A stretch of 64,000 bases of DNA from Paracyclopina nana (Eukaryota > Arthropoda > Copepoda > Cyclopoida > Cyclopettidae). Location: assembly GCA_019096065.1 (NCBI GenBank), contig JAGUCH010000001.1, positions 4,650,001 to 4,714,000 of the forward strand, read 5' to 3'. Position numbers and translations under genes: made by a program. Position 1 is the stretch's first letter, and every line of letters starts with the position of its first letter. Under the pieces are notes generated by a model. It had not been told where the DNA came from and made no database searches. It was given only the letters and a program-made list of their open reading frames with translations. Shown piece after piece: positions 55,046 through 64,000 of the stretch.

Positions 55046-56798
55046 TCAATTAGAAGCATAGTCGAAAAGCTGCAAGTGAACTGAAGGGTGGTCAGAGCCC
55101 TCTACTTTATCGTAATGAATGGCAGTGAACTGATGTGGAATGAAGTTCAGCTTGGCCTGAAATGTAGCTGGATGCATTTTTGAGCTGTCAAGCTGCCTGG
55201 AGCTGGAGGGCAGAATAATCTCCTCAGCTAAATCATCCAAGTGGTCCAATTTGAACGTCCTGAGCACTTTTTGTGCGTCTATGGTTGCCACAGCTCTGAA
55301 CGTGGTGATCAGTGCCATCGACGTAATGGGAGATGTTGTCGAATGCTGCAACAGTTTGAGACAAGTGCCTTTTTTCACGTTCCAAATCCTTACTGATGAT
55401 CCAGAAGCACTCAAGGCAATGGGAATGGCCAGAATAACTTTGCTGATCGGTCCCGAGTGTCCACACATTGTGCTAAGCGAACAAGATACAGTTCCTGCAA
55501 CAATAGTTAATCCATCAAACGGCCTTTCTCAAAATTAATGCTCAAAATGCTCGTCTACGCGACAATTCTTTCCGAACTCTTAATTGAGTCAGCTGCGAAT
55601 CCTGCGACGTGAAAAATGAAATTTTTCAGCCTAGGCATAGTTTTCTTTTAAACGACTTATTTTCCAATTACTCCAGTGTTCAGCCAACCCCTAGCTCATC
55701 ACAAAGTAGCATACTCCATATGTATGCAAATGTATAGTATACAGCTGCTATATGCTGAATTTTGCAAAGCTCAATGCTGTCCTCCTCGGCATTGTTTGCG
55801 TTTCGCAATCCAAACATGCTTAAGACAACACTTTTGATGCGATGTGGACGATCGCCGCAAAACTTCTCGAGTACTTAAGTGTACAAACCTGGATTAGCGC
55901 TCCATAACTTGACGGATCTGTCATCAGATCCGCTCAAAATGCAATCATCTTGCGCATCCACCGTCCTTATACGTGAGACGTGGCCTTGCAGGATTTTCGT
56001 GAGCAATAAAGCTCCATCTGGTAGCACCGAAACCAGACCAACAGTCATGTCATCCGAACAAGTGATGATGCTGTCATTGTAGAAAATGACTTTATGAACT
56101 GCTGATGAGTGGTGGGCCAGGATTGCCGTCATATGGACGCTAGTGGATTCTTGAACATTTTCGTACACGTAGATTTTGCCACTTTTAGAGCCCAGCGCAA
56201 CCAAAGCGTTCCCAGATGAAATGCAAGTCAAATGGTCAAAATATTGCCTGAAACGGTGGATCCATCTTGTCCGGCCCTAATCACATGAAATTGCATTACA
56301 AGACATAAATGAGCTGAGTGACGACGCACGTACTTTTGTGAAAATGGAGGAGTGAAACACGTGAGGGCTTCCAGACACTGTTGCCAAAATGGCCAAATTA
56401 AAGTCCTCGTCGACGTACGCATCGATGATGGCAGCTCTTGGTTTCTTCAATTCGAAGGTCATTTTTGAGATTCTGGGCGTTTTGCAGCGATCCAGTAGCA
56501 CTCTTTCCACCTTCCTCCTGAACTTATCATTGGTCAAGAATGCATCAAACACAAAATTTTGCCATTGCCTCGAGACCAAGGCTGCAGCAAATAATGCAGA
56601 GGAATCCAGCCAGCTGAATATCTTAAGCAATATGTGGTAGCAGCCCTTGCAGAGCAAAAAATTCACTGGATCCACTTTCTCCCAAATCACTGGCGCCCAT
56701 TTGGTCAAATAAATGCTGATTTTGGTGTCGGGTGGCATCTGGTAAAACTTGCTCTTCTTCCCACTGTTTTCTTCAAAATTGATTTGCCACATCGTCAT
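55046..56798 (-). CDS. F-box/WD40-repeat protein
   Basis: Three exons join in phase: 56334-56798, 55889-56276 and 55046-55494, giving 433 residues. An F-box is at about 52-95 (LLKIFSWLDSSALFAAALVS followed by RQW). From about 160 onward are WD40 repeats, for example GHVSRIRTVDAQDDCILSGS with DDRSVKLW, and ALSASGSSVRIWNVKKGTC. By family logic it would be a substrate receptor of an SCF ubiquitin ligase: the F-box binds Skp1 and the propeller binds the target. I could not assign it to a named FBXW ortholog. The second exon starts after a weak pyrimidine tract (GTGATTAG), but phase and protein fit. The donor at its end is GTTTGT. Confidence 0.82.
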
Positions 56799-57457
56799 GC
56801 AAAAGTCAGGACTGAATGAATTTCAAGTTGGCCGCTGCAGCAATATGGTCAGGAAGCTTTCTTTTGCGCGTATATAAGTTACTTCTTCGACTTTGACAAC
56901 AGATTTCCTTGAATGTGCTTTGAAACTCGAAAAACGCCTCCTCACGCCCAAAACTCGGAGTCAATGACACTCATTGCAGCGTGTGTGTGTGTCATGCACA
57001 CAATCACACTATGAGCGCAGACCTATTAAAATTCGTACTGAGCTCCCATGCATCATTAGAACTTGTTGCGTGCCTTAGCTTGCAATATAACTATTATGTT
57101 GAGTTTCGACAGCTTCTGGTTCTTAAGATTGATCATAATTGCAGTTTTGATGCGACTCGTTTTTCTCTGCTACACCCAATCATTCAAGCAATTTGTCCGC
57201 GAATGACTACTTCGAGAATTAGACGAATCATATTTCAATGAATACTTTGCAACATGTAGAAAACATTTTTTTTTGTTAACTTTTATGTTTAAGTCGACTT
57301 TTATGAATTAGCAATCACCTAAAAGTTTATGATTAAATGCTAAGCTCAATAGAAAGAAAGGTTGTTTGAGCTCTAGCTAAATCTTTGCGACTCTTGATGT
57401 AAATATCACTCAAACTTTATTTTATTGCTGTCGTTCAGTAGCGCTCATAATTTAGAA
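56799..57457. other. Intergenic, F-box/WD40 to Kunitz gene
   Basis: This holds the promoter of the F-box/WD40 gene and the 3' UTR of the Kunitz gene, both on the minus strand. It is AT-rich and no coding region is recognised. Confidence 0.55.
57416..57426 (-). terminator. Poly(A) signals of the Kunitz gene
   Basis: Two overlapping AATAAA signals on the minus strand, 32-42 bases after the stop codon. Confidence 0.6.
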
Positions 57458-59314
57458 TCAGTGTCTACCAAGAGATCCAAACCTCTCAGCTGGAGTGTGC
57501 GATCCACTGAAAGCAGGATTGTCAAAGTTTTGCCCTCCATTAGTTACTTTGTACTCCCTCAATTTGATCCTGATCTGATGGTGCCTGAAAGCCAACAGAA
57601 GTAAAGCAGAAGCCAACGCGACCACAAAAACAATCAGTACAACTTCTGATGGATAACCCAATGACCCGGTGAGCACTTGTTGTTCACTGGTGGAATTAGC
57701 TGTGGTTGTAGAGCTTTCAACGGTCATAGTAGTGGTAGTGTTCAGGCTACTCGTAGTGGTAGTTGCCATGCTTGACAAAGTGGAATTCGCTGTCGAATTC
57801 GATGGAGCTGTTGTGGAATTCATTGTTGAATTGGATGTAGTTGTTGTGGTATTCATGGTCGAATTGGACATAATTGTGGAGGTTACAGTAGTAGAAGAAG
57901 TTGTTGTATTTGTGGTTGAAGTCGTAGTGGTTGAGGTAGTGGGTTCGCCAGCTAGTTTTGCATCATCTTTGAGAGCTGTTGATGCGCGCACTTCAATGTT
58001 GTCAATCCACACTTTTTGAGCTGTCTCGTTGAGGCCTCTTCGCGAAACGATTACAACTTTGTAATGGCCCATTGGGAATTCCTTGAGAAAGTCAAACCTG
58101 AAAAGTCAAAATATTACGCTAGAATATCCTAATGATAACTTATACATAATGTGAAAGCAGTTTTATCTAGGAAAAATTACATTTTTGTGTACGAGTGAAT
58201 TTTGGAACACCTGTTTGGCCTTGCTATTACTATTATTACTCACTGAAGAGTTGTCCATTTGCTATTGTTGTGAAAAGTTTTGCTGAACATGGACAAATCA
58301 AATATCTCAATCATTTCTTCGGAAGCTGGGACACTTCTCTTCACTCTAATGGTTGCTCTTCTTTCGTCAGTCTCTGAGGCCGCAATTTCACTGTCTCCAT
58401 CAGGGTAAAAGATATCAGTCACCAATTGAGGGGGCTCTTCCGTAATTATGGAATCAGAGGCTATTTCCCTTTTTACGATGTCTCCTTTGTGGTGTGGCGT
58501 CTCTTCAGACGGATGAAAAATGTCAGTAACTAATACGGGCATTTTAGTGGTACGACTGTCCTCTGCTGTCCCAAGCATTCTTCCATTCATAAATATTTGG
58601 CCAATTCCATTGACCTACAAATCAACATTTTCTTTTATTGAAAATTGTTTATAAAGTTGTAGCATTTACGTGATTCGTTGAATTGTGGTAGAAAAGCTGG
58701 ATGTACAAAATGGGATTGTCGGTCGGCACCAAGGTTTCGTCGTATCCTTCCACTTTTATGTCAAATAACATATCGAAATATCCTGAAGTCTGAAAGGAGA
58801 AAAAAGCCGGATTTTTTTTTGGCATCATCATTCATCGCGTAGTTGTGCTCACCTCGAGTACAAACTCTGTCTCCATCGAGCCCATATTCTGGTAGCTTGC
58901 AGCTATCACAGCCTTTTTGTGAGCTGCGTCGCTTTCGTGCAATTCCATGAGGGAAATGTTCCAATTTTCCGGGAAGCCTTGATTGAAATCAAACTTTGCC
59001 ACTGTGCTCACCATTTCAGGGCTCACGTTGCTCGTGGAATTCAAGCAAATCACTTCACATTCATGTTGGGTCATGAAGTTGTTCAAATTACCGCCACATC
59101 CCGAAAATTCGAAGAAAAAGCACTTTTTCATGTCTTTATTGTAGTAGAACCTGTGAAAGGTTTTTCCACAAGGGCCAACCAACAGTGGTTGTTCACAAGG
59201 ATCAGATGAGGGTGTGGTTGGTGGTAGCATTGTGGTGCTTAAACCACCCCCTGAGTTGCAAGAATAAACTTGGCCAAATGCAAATGACAAAAGAAATAAT
59301 ATTGGATTCGTCAT
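57458..59314 (-). CDS. Kunitz-domain single-pass membrane protein with mucin-like stalk
   Basis: Four exons join in phase: 58853-59314, 58670-58789, 58244-58614 and 57458-58097, giving 530 residues. The signal peptide is about 1-18. A Kunitz/BPTI domain spans C40-C90 with the exact family spacing C-x8-C-x15-C-x7-C-x12-C-x3-C. The P1 position after the second cysteine is glycine rather than Arg or Lys, so trypsin inhibition is unlikely. Next comes a beta-rich region with two copies of VTDIF (about 223 and 259), a furin-like site RVKR at about 284-287, a Thr/Ser/Asn stalk of about 100 residues likely to carry O- and N-glycans, a membrane helix at about 468-488 and a short basic tail with FDNPAF, an NPxF-type sorting motif. 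I know no named family with this layout. Confidence 0.85.
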
Positions 59315-59787
59315 AGTGTAAGCCAGTTGACTACTCTAGAACTAGACTGGAAAATACGTATTTATGTGTTGCACATATGTTCTCACACATTTTCGATGAT
59401 ACACTGAGGTTTTATTAAAAAGTAACACATGATCAAGGCCTACTTTTAAAGATGCATCATGAATCATTATCAATTTACGTAAAACGTATCCTCCTCACAA
59501 TTCTGGCCAGCACTTGCGAGTGAATTTTACTTAAAGGCACTCAAGCAATGGGATACTTATGCAGAATATGTCATCATTTCATCAGTTAGTGCATAATCTA
59601 CCACTACACTGATGCTCTGTTTCAAATTCAGCACAAAATATCATCCAAATACAGGATATGTCCTAACCTCGAATCAATCTATTTAGCTTCCAACTTGAGC
59701 GTCCTTATTCACTCTTTATTCAAATTCATGTGTATTTGTATTTGGAAAGCTTCAGTGCAAGAACTCAAATATAGCATATGCTAGAAA
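59315..59787. other. Intergenic, Kunitz gene promoter and erlin 3' UTR
   Basis: Both neighbours are on the minus strand. The stretch carries the erlin poly(A) signal at 59715-59720 and the Kunitz gene promoter. No other feature is seen. Confidence 0.55.
59715..59720 (-). terminator. Poly(A) signal of the erlin gene
   Basis: AATAAA on the minus strand, 68 bases beyond the erlin stop codon. Confidence 0.6.
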
Positions 59788-61328
59788 TCATTTTCCTCCC
59801 AAGTTATTTAAGTTGCCAAAAATTTGACCGAGAGCCGATCCCACGACAGAATCTGGGCCGGAAAAGTACATTTTTGAATTGTTGGAAAGCATCTTCGCGA
59901 CCTCCAATTTAACGTAGCTATCCGTGAGCAGTTCCTTGTTGGATTCTGCTTGTGAAGAATCAACATAAGAGGATACATCCGCTTTCAGTTTTTCTGTCTC
60001 CTCATAAATCTGAAATTATATTTCATACAATAATACTCCCAGCCAAGTAAATAATTCAACTTACTTCATTCTTTATTCTCGTTATGTTGACTCTGCCCTG
60101 CTCTTGTTCCACATATTGAGCAGTTTTGATGGCTTCAACTTGTTTAGACTTTTCGGCTTCAAGGAGGGCTTTCATTGTTTCCGTTTCCTTTCTGATGCGC
60201 TCCGTTCTCTGCTTTTGTTGCGCAACCAATTGCTCTGTCCATTCCACTTTTACCTTTTTTAATCAAAAAACAACCCCGATAATTTCAGCCAAATTAAAAG
60301 GATACTTATAATATTGTCCATTAGGTGCTATGAGAGCACAATGCCCTAAATCTGAAAATATGCTTTATTTTTACAAATCCATGCGCACTTGGCGGTAATT
60401 TGCAGCGATGGCTGGTGGAACATCCGGTTTGGGTAGGAAAATATTCCATAACATCAATCCTCTTGGAGCAAACCTTGCCAAGCTTTGAGCAAGGCTGACA
60501 TTGACATAGTTCACTATATCAAGGAACCGAGTATTGTACACCTGTAGAAAATCCAGAGGCTAATATTGTAATACTATATAATTATGGCATATTCTGCTCT
60601 CACCTCGTCGATTGAGTTGTTTGCGCAGAAATTCTGCACAGCTTCTCTCACTCGGTCATAAATCAAAATTTGCTTCAAGTCTGAGGTGAACTGCTTCACC
60701 AGCACGTGCACGAACTTAACATCAATGGACGAGATCACCTGTTTTGAGTAACCTATCGATAAAGCTTACAAAAACAATTGTAATAAAGCATGTGAGACCT
60801 GAACATCTCGGAAAACGTTCCTGACGCCATCCCTTGTAGTGCAGACCATGGGATCCATGATTTTGGTTTCAGGGGTCACTTTGAGGGCCACAGCCTCGGT
60901 TACAAAGGGCTGCATCCAATGGACCCCTGGCTGCGTTATTTGGTCCATGAGCGCTCCATACTTGTAGTAGACTCCAACATGACCCTCTTGGATCCTGTGA
61001 AGAGCTGAAATAATGCAGGCTAGACCGACAACAAAGCCACCAAGTATGGCCACAAATCCGATGATGATGCTGGGCACCGAGACATTTTCAAAGAGGCCCA
61101 CAAACGGACTTCTCTTGCTAGCTGAGTGATTCTCGTAATCTGATCATGAGAATATTTTAAACCTTGGACTTTCAATTAAAAGGAAGATTCACCTTCGGGA
61201 TCTTCGATTATGACTGGCTCTGAAAACCTCCTATGACTATGCCCATTCCACAGGGGAATGTCGTTGCTGAACTTAGTGGTTAAGGTGTTGAGCTTTGCCG
61301 GAGAGGGTGATGAATTTCTCGACGGCAT
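59788..61328 (-). CDS. ERLIN: Erlin, ER membrane SPFH-domain protein
   Basis: Six exons join in phase: 61193-61328, 60799-61139, 60604-60738, 60389-60541, 60065-60253 and 59788-60009, giving 391 residues. A membrane helix at about 70-92 leads into HRIQEGHVGVYYKYGAL, as in human ERLIN1/2. The SPFH domain follows, with PGVHWMQPFV and VYNTRFLDIV. A charged coiled coil (AQQKQRTERIRKETETMKAL) and the conserved end LSNNSKMYFSGP complete it. Erlins form large rings in cholesterol-rich ER membrane and recruit RNF170 to degrade activated IP3 receptors. Human erlins begin almost directly with the helix; here about 69 residues precede it. The donor ending the fourth exon is GTGCGC, slightly unusual. Its start codon is only about 150 bases from the stop of the ABHD11-like gene. 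Confidence 0.9.
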
Positions 61329-61456
61329 CTTTTTGAATCCGAGCAAGCATGTTTGGCCCTAGCGCTGTTTTGAATGACTCCTCTGCAAGCCTTGATCTCG
61401 CGACCTCGATCAAGATCAGCAGCATCAATTATGCAGATGTCATGTTCGGCGCAAGT

Positions 61457-61462
61457 TTTATT
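61457..61462 (-). terminator. Poly(A) signal of the ABHD11-like gene
   Basis: AATAAA on the minus strand, 16 bases after the stop codon, leaving little more than 100 bases for the promoter of the downstream erlin gene. Confidence 0.6.
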
Positions 61463-61477
61463 GAGAACAAAATGCAG

Positions 61478-62769
61478 CTAGTATTGCTCCAAAAAAGGTA
61501 TGACTTTTTCGCAAAACTCTTTCTGTTTGTCCACATGGATCAGGTGTCCGCAATCTTTCAACCAAGCAAATTTGACGTTGGGGAAAAGCTTTCGAATTGC
61601 CTCTTCGTGGTCTCTGGTCACAAACTGTGACCTATCGCCATTGATAAACAAGGTGTCTCCCTCAAAAGTGGAGGACTCGTCAAATTCGGGAATATCGGAC
61701 ATCATGTCTGGATGGGACAAGTAAGCATTCATGTTCACTCTCCATAGAGAGCCCTCCTCCGGAACCTCTGACAGAATCAAATTGGACAGGAAATTCGCTC
61801 GGTCCATTTTCCCCACAATGATGTTTTCAATTGCCTGAAAACGAAAGCCCCACTTCGCCAAATGCTCAAAGAAAAAACAGCCTGATACTACCTTATTTGC
61901 CATCGAAAGTCTTTCGTAGCCGTGCACGCTTTTGAGTTGCTCTTCAATTTTGACAAGGGACGAGCAAGCCTGCCTCAAAGCACTCCACCGGCGGCGGCTG
62001 TTGTCATTCACTATCACCGATGAATCCACGATGACCAACTTGTCAACGAGCTGAGGCTGCATTAAAGCCAGAAGGATCCCAATGCGACCTCCCATAGCAT
62101 GGCCTGAAAAAAAACCCCGGTCATCTTAATTGCCTCAGGTATATTTGCAAAGCATACCCATAAAGGAGACTTTTTCTGTGTTGGGAATTTTCTTGATGAG
62201 ATGAACAATGTCCTTGGCCATCAGCGGCAACGACATGTCCTTCGTGTGCGGGCTCTCGCCATGGTTGCGAGCATCAACATTAACGACCTTGCGCTGGGTC
62301 GTCCTATTGATTATCTAAAGGGTGAAGCAATAGTCACGCATTCACATACTGGGAAAAGAAGGTAAAATTTTCATACTTCGCTGATTGGATTCCAGTTCTC
62401 CTTGCGACCGAGAAGACTGTGATGAATAATGAGAGGTGTTTTTGTCTGCTTTTCTCGTTCCTTCCCGCGACTCTCTAAAGCTCGGTATGACAAATTGATA
62501 GGTTTGTAGTCGGAAGAGTTGCCTCCTTGGTTGTCATGCCTGTCTCTGCTGGGAAAAGGCCTCATGTGGGACATGTAGCAAGATGAGAGTAGGTTCCTGC
62601 AGGAATTCAAAGGAGAGTGGGTTAGAAAGCAACGACATTTTAAAAGTTGTACTCACCAACTTCCGCGAGCTTGATTGTGTTGATTAACAGTGACAACAGT
62701 TCCCACGGCGGTTTCGACCATCATGGAGGCCTTCTTCACCATGGCCAAATGGCCTTTGGACCACAACAT
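61478..62769 (-). CDS. ABHD11-like alpha/beta hydrolase, probably inactive
   Basis: Four exons join in phase: 62657-62769, 62377-62596, 62158-62314 and 61478-62103, giving 371 residues. The match to ABHD11 runs through VVNVDARNHGESPHTKDMS, MGGRIGILLAL, LWRVNMNAYL and NVKFAWLKDCGHLIHVDK. The N terminus (MLWSKGHLAMVKKASMM) could target mitochondria, where ABHD11 acts. Two active-site positions differ: the nucleophile elbow reads GHAMG (Ala166) where ABHD11 has GHSMG, and the oxyanion motif reads HHSLLG where the family has HGLxG. The histidine of the triad (His350) is kept. The frame is intact with good splice sites, so the protein is probably made but not a serine hydrolase. It may be a pseudo-enzyme paralog with a binding or chaperone role; that is inference. 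Confidence 0.86.
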
Positions 62770-63460
62770 TTTCAAGCAGCTCTTTAAGCCGCACTAGCTA
62801 TAATTCACAAGAAAGATTATGCAACCACGCGAAGAAAGCCGACAATGTCGGCCTCGACGGCCGTTTTTCAAGGTCATCAATGCACTACATTGCCGAGCTA
62901 TCAAGCCGTAAGCATGTTGCTTTAGCTAAGCCCAGGCTCCCCCATGCACCGATTTTTACTGCGCAATAGGTAGGGGTCATGCAAAAACGGTATGAAAGCA
63001 AGTTACCTATTCAAAATACAAGAATTTGAAAGGTGACAGAGATATCCCGATGTTCCTCCAATTCGCTTGCAGTACTTCGGCTGACTCGTCAAACGTTTGT
63101 TTACACTATCAGGGCTTTCACGAGTTTTTGCTGTGCAAAGTGAGCTTGATCGCGAACATTATAGCCGATCCGGAAAAGTATGAAAAAATATTTTTCTTTT
63201 TGAGCTAAATAATTAAAAATGAACTTTTGAAATAAAGAATGTTAACTCAAAGTCTCAAACAGTACGCCTTTTAAATTGTTTTCTTTTCTTCCCTTCGAGT
63301 GTGAGGGTGGGAAAAGCGTTTTCTCAAAGGCTTTTCCGGTGAAAAATAGCGGAATTTTGGCGTTAACTGAGTATTTTTGACTTTATTAGGAAACATTTGT
63401 CATCTCGAAAAAGTGAATCGTGTTTACAAAAAAGTTGCCTTACTTTTGAAAGATGTGAAG
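62770..63460. other. Divergent promoter region ABHD11-like/FBXO42
   Basis: These 691 bases lie between two start codons that point away from each other. No clear TATA box or coding region is recognised. The stretch should hold the promoters and 5' UTRs of both genes. Confidence 0.55.
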
Positions 63461-64000
63461 ATGGCAGATCCAGAAGTCGGCATTTGGGACATTCCAGACG
63501 AGGTCTTGGTGTACATTTTGACGCTAGTTTCGCCGTACCAAGACCTCCATGCGTGCGCTCAGGTCTGCAAGCAATGGCAAAGTTGTGTGCAACAAGTCAT
63601 TTTGCAACGAAAATCCACCTTCACCAAAGCCCTCTCGTCCATGAAACTCATCTGGACGAAGGCAGGCAGTGAGAAAAAGCTAGACATAACACGGCGCTAC
63701 TCCCACGCGGCCATCTACGACGAAACGGACAACATCCACAGCGTCTTTGTGTTTGGTGGCTGCACTTCAACATCGACGACTTTCAACGACCTCTGGAGGC
63801 TCGACACCACTACTAGAGAATGGTCCCGACCACTCTCCACTGGCGTCTATCCCAACCCCAAAGCTTGCGCGTCCCTGGTCAAGTCAAAGCCCGGTGAACT
63901 TATGCTGTTCGGAGGATGGACTCATCCCAGTCCATATCCTCTGCATCAATCATGGAGGCTCTTCAACGAGCTGCACACGTACGACATATCCAGCATGAGA
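63461..64000 (+). CDS. FBXO42: FBXO42, F-box and kelch protein (5' part)
   Basis: One open exon of 180 codons runs off the window. The F-box at about 10-45 has PDEVLVYILTLVSPYQDL and VCKQW, matching human FBXO42 (PEEVLEYILSFLSPYQ, VCKQW). Kelch repeats follow: VFVFGGCT, FNDLWRLD, REWSRPLSTG, MLFGGWTHPSPYPLHQ and NELHTYD, nearly identical to FBXO42. The protein is a substrate receptor of an SCF ubiquitin ligase, reported in mammals to target p53 and to affect Notch signalling through RBPJ. The start at 63461 is chosen because the ATG nine bases upstream meets a stop at once. The rest of the gene lies beyond 64000. Confidence 0.93.
   Translation, partial: MADPEVGIWDIPDEVLVYILTLVSPYQDLHACAQVCKQWQSCVQQVILQRKSTFTKALSSMKLIWTKAGSEKKLDITRRYSHAAIYDETDNIHSVFVFGGCTSTSTTFNDLWRLDTTTREWSRPLSTGVYPNPKACASLVKSKPGELMLFGGWTHPSPYPLHQSWRLFNELHTYDISSMR

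Noticed and set aside
63397-63672. 91-codon plus-strand frame at the FBXO42 start
   Set aside because: It is out of frame with the clear FBXO42 coding sequence that starts at 63461.

Overview
The window comes from an invertebrate animal nuclear genome. Genes are split by short GT-AG introns (many of 60-100 bases), several have AATAAA signals close behind the stop codon, and the proteins are clearly metazoan. The mix of an FGFRL1-type receptor, a P2X receptor and a single SCAF4/8 gene, with small introns, suits a non-insect arthropod such as a crustacean, or a related ecdysozoan. That placement is inference. No prokaryotic system, CRISPR array, tRNA or rRNA was seen.

Layout. 1-16,838 is a gene desert with a G-rich minisatellite, two fold-back elements and twin hairpins. 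From 16,839 rightwards the region is gene-dense. Twelve host genes were reconstructed exon by exon with consistent splice phases: FGFRL1-like (-, 16948-20220), OSTM1-like (+, 22426-24004), MEAF6 (-, 24076-24644), SCAF4/8-like CTD-binding SR protein (+, 25196-29271), P2X receptor (+, 30075-34473), an ABCC/MRP1-like transporter of 16 coding exons (-, 35710-53040), a ZIP-family metal transporter (+, 53579-54938), an F-box/WD40 protein (-, 55046-56798), a Kunitz-domain membrane protein (-, 57458-59314), an erlin (-, 59788-61328), an ABHD11-like protein (-, 61478-62769) and the 5' part of FBXO42 (+, 63461 to beyond the window).

A Ty3/gypsy LTR retrotransposon (36352-42278) lies in the second-to-last intron of the MRP gene, on the same strand. 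Its two 237-base LTRs look identical, so the insertion is recent.

The genes do not form one pathway; they look like ordinary neighbours, arranged as convergent or divergent pairs. The OSTM1/MEAF6 pair has 3' ends so close that the poly(A) signals are 6 bases apart. The most unusual gene is the ABHD11-like protein, which reads Gly-His-Ala-Met-Gly where the catalytic serine is expected and His-Ser where the oxyanion glycine is expected; this suggests a pseudo-hydrolase. Other points of interest are a long cytosolic tail on OSTM1, an N-terminal extension on the erlin, a Kunitz domain with glycine at P1 on a mucin-like stalk, a GC-AG intron in the MRP gene, and an orphan coding-looking exon inside an MRP intron. 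I found no convincing new multi-gene system.
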